Under the pieces are notes generated by a model, which saw only the letters and a list, made by a program, of their open reading frames with translations, searched no databases and was not told the DNA's origin. A program made the translations under genes and the position numbers. Below, piece after piece: positions 24,736 to 28,313 of a stretch of DNA of 28,313 bases (position 1 is its first letter; each line of letters starts with the position of its first letter). Source of the DNA: a virus. Location of the stretch: positions 1 to 28,313 of the IMG/VR virus record IMGVR_UViG_3300030098_005752. The stretch is one strand, 5' to 3'.

Positions 24736-25320
24736 ATGGCTGGATATTTTTCTGTCGATGGAAGTGACTACTTTTTTCTACATATCCCGAAAACCGGGGG
24801 AAAGATGTGGGAGTATCTTTTTAGCAATTTAGGCTTGACATCTGGGCACGATGTGGTAAAATGTAAACCATACGGTTTCTCTTTTACGGTCATACGAAAC
24901 CCGTTTGACAGACTGGTAAGCTGCTTCTGTTATCTGAAGGCGGGAGGGTGTCACGCCGGAGATGCGGAAGACGCAATGAGGTATGGTATAACCACCAATA
25001 GCTTTTCAGATTGGGTCAAGCTGGCGTCACAAAATCCCGAATACTATCTTGAACAGCAGCATGTGATGCCTATGATGAAAAGGATAGGCGATAAGAGTTA
25101 TTTTGATCACATTGCCCTGTTTGAAAATCTAGAACAGGAAACTAGAGAGTTGCACAACATGATGTATGGTCACGAAATAGAAAACGTCCCCGTGATCAAC
25201 AAAAGCAACCATATGCACTTTGAAGAATATTACACAGAAGAAACAAAAAATATCGTGTCAAATCTGTACGCAGACGATATAAAACTATATGAGGAGCTAA
25301 CTAATGCACAGAATATCTAA
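24736..25320 (+). CDS. PAPS-dependent sulfotransferase
   Basis: This 194-residue protein resembles carbohydrate sulfotransferases (Sulfotransfer_2 type): FFLHIPKTGGKMWEYLF is the 5'-phosphosulfate-binding loop at residues 13-29, and FTVIRNPFDRLVSCFCYLK is the 3'-phosphate-binding strand and helix at 50-68. It lacks a membrane anchor and would act in the cytoplasm with host PAPS. It follows the fucosyltransferase with no gap and overlaps the cupin gene by 17 bases, so its likely acceptor is the sugar made here. That acceptor is inference. Confidence 0.88.
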   Translation: MAGYFSVDGSDYFFLHIPKTGGKMWEYLFSNLGLTSGHDVVKCKPYGFSFTVIRNPFDRLVSCFCYLKAGGCHAGDAEDAMRYGITTNSFSDWVKLASQNPEYYLEQQHVMPMMKRIGDKSYFDHIALFENLEQETRELHNMMYGHEIENVPVINKSNHMHFEEYYTEETKNIVSNLYADDIKLYEELTNAQNI

Positions 25321-25711
25321 AGACGGAAAGTTGTATCACTGCTATTTTAATGCGGCAGACTATACAGCGGGACGCATGGACGCTACCGATCCGGAAGAAT
25401 ATTTACAGTGTGCAATTATCAATATGGACAAGGGTAAGAAGTTTGATCCGCATGTTCATATCCCCTGCGAAAGAACAACAGATACAACACAAGAAGCATG
25501 GGTAGTCCTCAAGGGTAAAATTCAAGTTACTTACTACGACGAAGATTGTCAGGTTATGCATGAGGATGCGGTCATCTCTGCCGGAGGATGCACGATGAGT
25601 TTTTGGGGTGGTCACAAGTACCAGTGCTTAGAAGATGAAACCGTGGTTTATGAATTCAAAAGCGGACCATACTTTGGCAAAGAGGCGGATAAAAGGGTTT
25701 TCAATGACTAA
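25304..25711 (+). CDS. WbuC-like cupin protein
   Basis: This 135-residue protein has a single cupin barrel: KFDPHVHIPCE (metal histidines), then EAWVVLKGKIQVTYYDED, and a late GGHKYQC. This resembles WbuC-like cupins found in O-antigen loci. The reaction is not known. GAGGAG at 25292-25297 precedes the ATG. It overlaps the sulfotransferase by 17 bases and the methyltransferase by 8 bases. Confidence 0.75.
   Translation: MHRISKDGKLYHCYFNAADYTAGRMDATDPEEYLQCAIINMDKGKKFDPHVHIPCERTTDTTQEAWVVLKGKIQVTYYDEDCQVMHEDAVISAGGCTMSFWGGHKYQCLEDETVVYEFKSGPYFGKEADKRVFND
25691..25697 (+). promoter_or_regulatory. Ribosome binding site deciding the methyltransferase start
   Basis: AAAAGGG lies six bases upstream of the ATG at 25704, which places the SAM-binding loop directly at the N-terminus. 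The in-frame ATG at 25635 would add 23 residues and lies inside the cupin gene. Confidence 0.65.
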
Positions 25712-26273
25712 GCTACATTTGGGATGTGGATGGAGAGACTTCGGAGATGACTGGATTCATATTGATGGTGGAGACTACGATCACTTGGATCACCACGATA
25801 TCACTGATTTGCCACAGTCGTCAAACTCGTGCGATTTGATATATGCATCGCACGTATTAGAGTATTTCGACAGAGAAGAAGCGGTCTCCGTTTTGCAGGA
25901 GTGGATCAGAGTACTAAAGCCCGGAGGAGTACTGAGAATAGCGGTTCCAGATTTTGAAGCCATGGCCTCCTTATATTTTATGCCAACAGGAACCGGCGGT
26001 TTCGGTAATCCGCCACAAAAATTGTCTCAATTTCTGGGACCACTGTATGGCAAGATGCAAATGGGTGACGATACAATATATCACAAGACTGTGTACGACT
26101 TCGAGGAGCTATCCGAGTTGCTAGAATCACAGGGTCTTAAAGATGTTAAAAGATACGAATGGAGAAACACGGAGCACGCAAAATTTGACGATCACTCTCA
26201 GGCTTATATTCCACACATGGAGAAGGATACGGGTGTATTAATCAGCCTTAACGTCGAAGGGGTTAAAGAATGA
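25704..26273 (+). CDS. SAM-dependent methyltransferase (type 11)
   Basis: This 189-residue class I methyltransferase begins KLHLGCGWRDFGDDWIHIDGG, with the glycine loop and the acidic ribose-binding residue. It continues with LIYASHVLEYFDREEAVSVL and WIRVLKPGGVLRIAVPD, the post-I and motif III region typical of predicted sugar or lipid methyltransferases. The middle segment (MASLYFMPTGTGGFGNPPQ) resembles the substrate lid of such enzymes. It overlaps the cupin by 8 bases and the next gene by 4 bases. The substrate is unknown. Confidence 0.85.
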   Translation: MTKLHLGCGWRDFGDDWIHIDGGDYDHLDHHDITDLPQSSNSCDLIYASHVLEYFDREEAVSVLQEWIRVLKPGGVLRIAVPDFEAMASLYFMPTGTGGFGNPPQKLSQFLGPLYGKMQMGDDTIYHKTVYDFEELSELLESQGLKDVKRYEWRNTEHAKFDDHSQAYIPHMEKDTGVLISLNVEGVKE

Positions 26274-26875
26274 CCACATCTAGTGTAAAGTTATTTGAAA
26301 AAAACGTGGCTGAGTTCTTTGGCGCCCCTTACGCTGTGGCAGTTGATTGCTGTACGCATGGGGTGGAGCTGTGTTTGCGTTATGTCGAGTCTGAGAGTGT
26401 AATCTCGCCACACCACACCTATCCATCTATCCCCTTCTTGGCAGAAAAACTTTCCATACCTCTAGTCTGGAAAGATGAGGCTTGGCAAGATTATTATGAG
26501 GTTGGATACGGCTCACAGTGTGCAACCCCTATCTATGACGCTGCCGTTCTATGGAAGCGGGACGCCTATCTACCAAATAGTCTGATGTGTCTTAGTTTTC
26601 AATTCCAAAAACATCTGAGCTTGGGACGTGGAGGAATGATACTTACTGACAACGAAGATACCGCACAACACTTACGAAGAATGGTTCATGATGGGCGAGA
26701 ACCCTCTATTCCTTGGCGAGAACAAAACATAAGCCACAAAGGATATCATTACTATATGACACCAGAAACAGCCACTTTAGGCTTACAGAAATTACCCGAA
26801 GCCATTGCCAAAGAGCCTCGACGGTGGGTTCTCGAAGACTGGCCCGACTTAACAAAAATGGAGATTTTTAAATGA
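26270..26875 (+). CDS. Very short DegT/DnrJ/EryC1-type aminotransferase
   Basis: This 201-residue protein keeps the PLP core of sugar aminotransferases: FFGAPYAVAVDCCTHGVEL (phosphate loop), SPHHTYPSIPFLAE, D90 in ATPIYDAAVLW (pyridine-nitrogen ligand) and K114 in SFQFQKHLSLGRGGMILTDN (Schiff-base lysine). Family members are normally 360-400 residues; here the part between the second strand and D90 is cut to about 20 residues and the C-terminal domain is missing. It overlaps gmd by 4 bases. Gmd's product is the substrate of GDP-perosamine synthases of this family, so this could be a minimal enzyme of that kind or a partner of another protein. Confidence 0.8.
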   Translation: MTTSSVKLFEKNVAEFFGAPYAVAVDCCTHGVELCLRYVESESVISPHHTYPSIPFLAEKLSIPLVWKDEAWQDYYEVGYGSQCATPIYDAAVLWKRDAYLPNSLMCLSFQFQKHLSLGRGGMILTDNEDTAQHLRRMVHDGREPSIPWREQNISHKGYHYYMTPETATLGLQKLPEAIAKEPRRWVLEDWPDLTKMEIFK

Positions 26876-27843
26876 GTAAAGTTGCACTAATTACCGGCAT
26901 TTCCGGACAAGACGGAAGCTACCTTGCTGAACATCTTCTAGAGCAAGATTACGAAGTGCATGGAATTGTCAGGCGTCAGTCTGTGGCGGAAAGTCAGGAA
27001 TCTAGAATAGACCACCTGATAGACAAGGTAGAGACCCATTACGGAGATTTGATGGACTGGTGCTCCTTGGATCGTGTGGTGCGAGAATGTAAACCCACCC
27101 ACGTCTTTAATCTTGGGGCGATGAGTCATGTTAGAGTTAGTTCGGACATGCCCTCGTTTACAATCAAAGCCAATGCGGAGGGTGTTTTGAACTTGCTAGA
27201 GGTATGTAGAAACAACTGTCCAGAGGCAAAGTTCTATCAAGCTAGCTCTTCCGAGATGTTTGGTAATAGCGTGGATGACGATGGCTATCAGAGGGAAACT
27301 ACACCGATGACCCCCGTAAGTCCCTACGGCTGCTCCAAGCTCATGGGTTACTCGCTGGTCAGGCACTATAGACACGCCTATGGAATGCACGCCTGTAATG
27401 GTATACTGTTCAATCATGAGTCGCCCAGACGTGGATCTAATTTTGTGACCAATAAAGTCGTAAAGGCTGCTGTGCAAATTTCACTAGGAATGAGAGATAA
27501 GCTGTTCTTAGGTAATATGGACTCATACAGGGATTGGGGGCACTCTAAAGATTATACTAGAGCTATGATTGATATCATCAACCACGACACCGCCAGTGAC
27601 TTTGTGGTTGCAACAGGAAAAACACACTCCGTCAGAGAGTTGTGCGAGGTTGTATTTAGCTACCTCGACATGGACTACAATGATTATGTAGAGCAGGATG
27701 CTAGATTTATGCGACCAGAAGAACTAAAGTATCTACGGGGAGATCCATCCAAAACAAAAGCAACTTTTGGTTGGGAGCCGGAGTATACCTTTGAGTCCAT
27801 GATGCACGAAATGGTTCGACACTGGCAGGATTTTTATGTATAA
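26872..27843 (+). CDS. gmd: GDP-mannose 4,6-dehydratase
   Basis: This 323-residue enzyme makes GDP-4-keto-6-deoxy-D-mannose from GDP-mannose, the first step to GDP-fucose. It has the NADP-binding TGISGQDGSYLAE loop, LGAMSHVRVS, SSEMFG with the acidic residue E128, the SDR pair Y152-x3-K156 in SPYGCSK, and the family motif NHESPRRGSNFVT. Then come MDSYRDWGHSKDYTRAM and RPEELKYLRGDPSKT, all diagnostic of Gmd. It starts with ATGA overlap and the next gene begins inside its last eight bases. Fcl (18862-19821) supplies the following steps. Confidence 0.96.
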   Translation: MSKVALITGISGQDGSYLAEHLLEQDYEVHGIVRRQSVAESQESRIDHLIDKVETHYGDLMDWCSLDRVVRECKPTHVFNLGAMSHVRVSSDMPSFTIKANAEGVLNLLEVCRNNCPEAKFYQASSSEMFGNSVDDDGYQRETTPMTPVSPYGCSKLMGYSLVRHYRHAYGMHACNGILFNHESPRRGSNFVTNKVVKAAVQISLGMRDKLFLGNMDSYRDWGHSKDYTRAMIDIINHDTASDFVVATGKTHSVRELCEVVFSYLDMDYNDYVEQDARFMRPEELKYLRGDPSKTKATFGWEPEYTFESMMHEMVRHWQDFYV

Positions 27844-28313
27844 AACGTATGTAATGCACTACACGCCACTTAAAGACCGGCGTGAGTTTATTGATCGGCA
27901 ACTATTGAACCAAGGTATTTCTGATGCTGAATTCATAACAGAGTTCGACAAAGAAGACCTAACGGAACAAGATCTATCTGCATACAATAAGGATAAAGAT
28001 CTACATAAAGAACTATGTGAAATTTCTCGGAAGCCACACGGACTTATTGGTGAGTCGCCATATAGCTACGAGGAATTGTCGCCATCTTCAATATCTCTTA
28101 ATCTCAAACATCTAGAGGCGTTTAGAAGATTTTTGGATCAGGAGTTGTGTTACGGACTTTTCTTGGAAGACGACTGTCGGTTTATCGAGCACAAAGACAT
28201 ACAGGATGTAATACAAAATGCTCCCCCGAACTGGGATGTGTTGTTTATAGGCGGGGCGTTTGATCATAGGGTAATAAATGTTGCTAGCATATACTCTGCC
28301 CCGCCCAGCACGC
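27836..28313 (+). CDS. GT25-like glycosyltransferase (3' partial)
   Basis: This frame begins with ATG at 27836, eight bases before the gmd stop ends, and stays open to the right edge. The first 159 residues start YKTYVMHYTPLKDRREFIDR and later contain YGLFLEDDCRFIEH, where the LEDDxxF motif is typical of GT25 (LPS-type beta-galactosyl/glucosyl) enzymes, followed by WDVLFIGGAF. The remaining part lies outside the window. It extends the glycan cluster beyond this window. Confidence 0.75.
   Translation, partial: MYKTYVMHYTPLKDRREFIDRQLLNQGISDAEFITEFDKEDLTEQDLSAYNKDKDLHKELCEISRKPHGLIGESPYSYEELSPSSISLNLKHLEAFRRFLDQELCYGLFLEDDCRFIEHKDIQDVIQNAPPNWDVLFIGGAFDHRVINVASIYSAPPST

Noticed and set aside
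25635-25703. Extended N-terminus of the methyltransferase
   Set aside because: It lies wholly inside the cupin gene, and the ATG at 25704 has a good ribosome binding site and puts the SAM loop at the N-terminus as usual.
11325-28313. Bacterial O-antigen or capsule locus on a host chromosome
   Set aside because: It is continuous with phage replication genes, tightly overlapped, and contains no flippase, polymerase, chain-length or lipid-carrier transferase gene.
1-28313. tRNA genes, terminators or integration sites
   Set aside because: No intergenic space above 19 bases exists, and no tRNA-like or strong hairpin-plus-T-run sequence was recognised by eye. A tRNAscan or terminator search could not be run.

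Overview
The window looks like part of the genome of a large tailed bacteriophage (class Caudoviricetes), probably environmental. All 34 protein genes I can support lie on the + strand and are packed end to end. Many start codons overlap the previous stop (ATGA, TAATG, or 8-41 base overlaps), and the largest gap between genes is 19 bases. There is no ribosomal, tRNA or cellular housekeeping gene. A complete phage-style replication set (helicase, primase, dNMP kinase, two nucleases, a Pol III-type polymerase, a proofreading exonuclease and an SSB) sits beside a very long run of glycan genes. The host cannot be named from the sequence.

Replication half (about 1-11324): a DnaB-type helicase open at the left edge; a DnaG-type primase; a rhamnosyltransferase-like gene; a dNMP kinase; a Cas4/RecB-like PD-(D/E)XK nuclease; a small PD-(D/E)XK nuclease; an exostosin-like glycosyltransferase; the N-terminal half of a DNA polymerase III alpha subunit (PHP and palm, with all three catalytic aspartates); a 77-residue unknown protein; a DEDDh exonuclease; an AT-rich FkbM-type methyltransferase; the C-terminal half of the same polymerase (fingers to OB fold); and an SSB-like protein. 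The polymerase is therefore split into two genes 1.6 kb apart. No intein is visible, and the break falls in the linker between palm and fingers. Glycan genes have entered the replication cluster at three separate places.

Glycan half (about 11325-28313): three GT4 enzymes (one with a zinc ribbon inserted), a methyltransferase-like fragment, a Cys-cluster protein, a GT2 enzyme, a sugar nucleotidyltransferase, a CgeB-like GT-B enzyme, GDP-L-fucose synthase, six further glycosyltransferases including a GT10 fucosyltransferase, a sulfotransferase, a cupin, a methyltransferase, an unusually short DegT-type aminotransferase, GDP-mannose 4,6-dehydratase, and a GT25-like gene running off the right edge.

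How they may work together: the gmd and fcl products would turn host GDP-mannose into GDP-L-fucose, which the GT10 enzyme could transfer. The sulfotransferase and methyltransferases could decorate the resulting glycan. The acceptor (virion protein, phage DNA or host surface polysaccharide) is not shown by the sequence. The two most unusual things here are the intein-less split polymerase with its exonuclease encoded between the halves, and a phage-encoded fucose-synthesis, fucose-transfer and sulfation set inside a cluster of about 14 glycosyltransferases.
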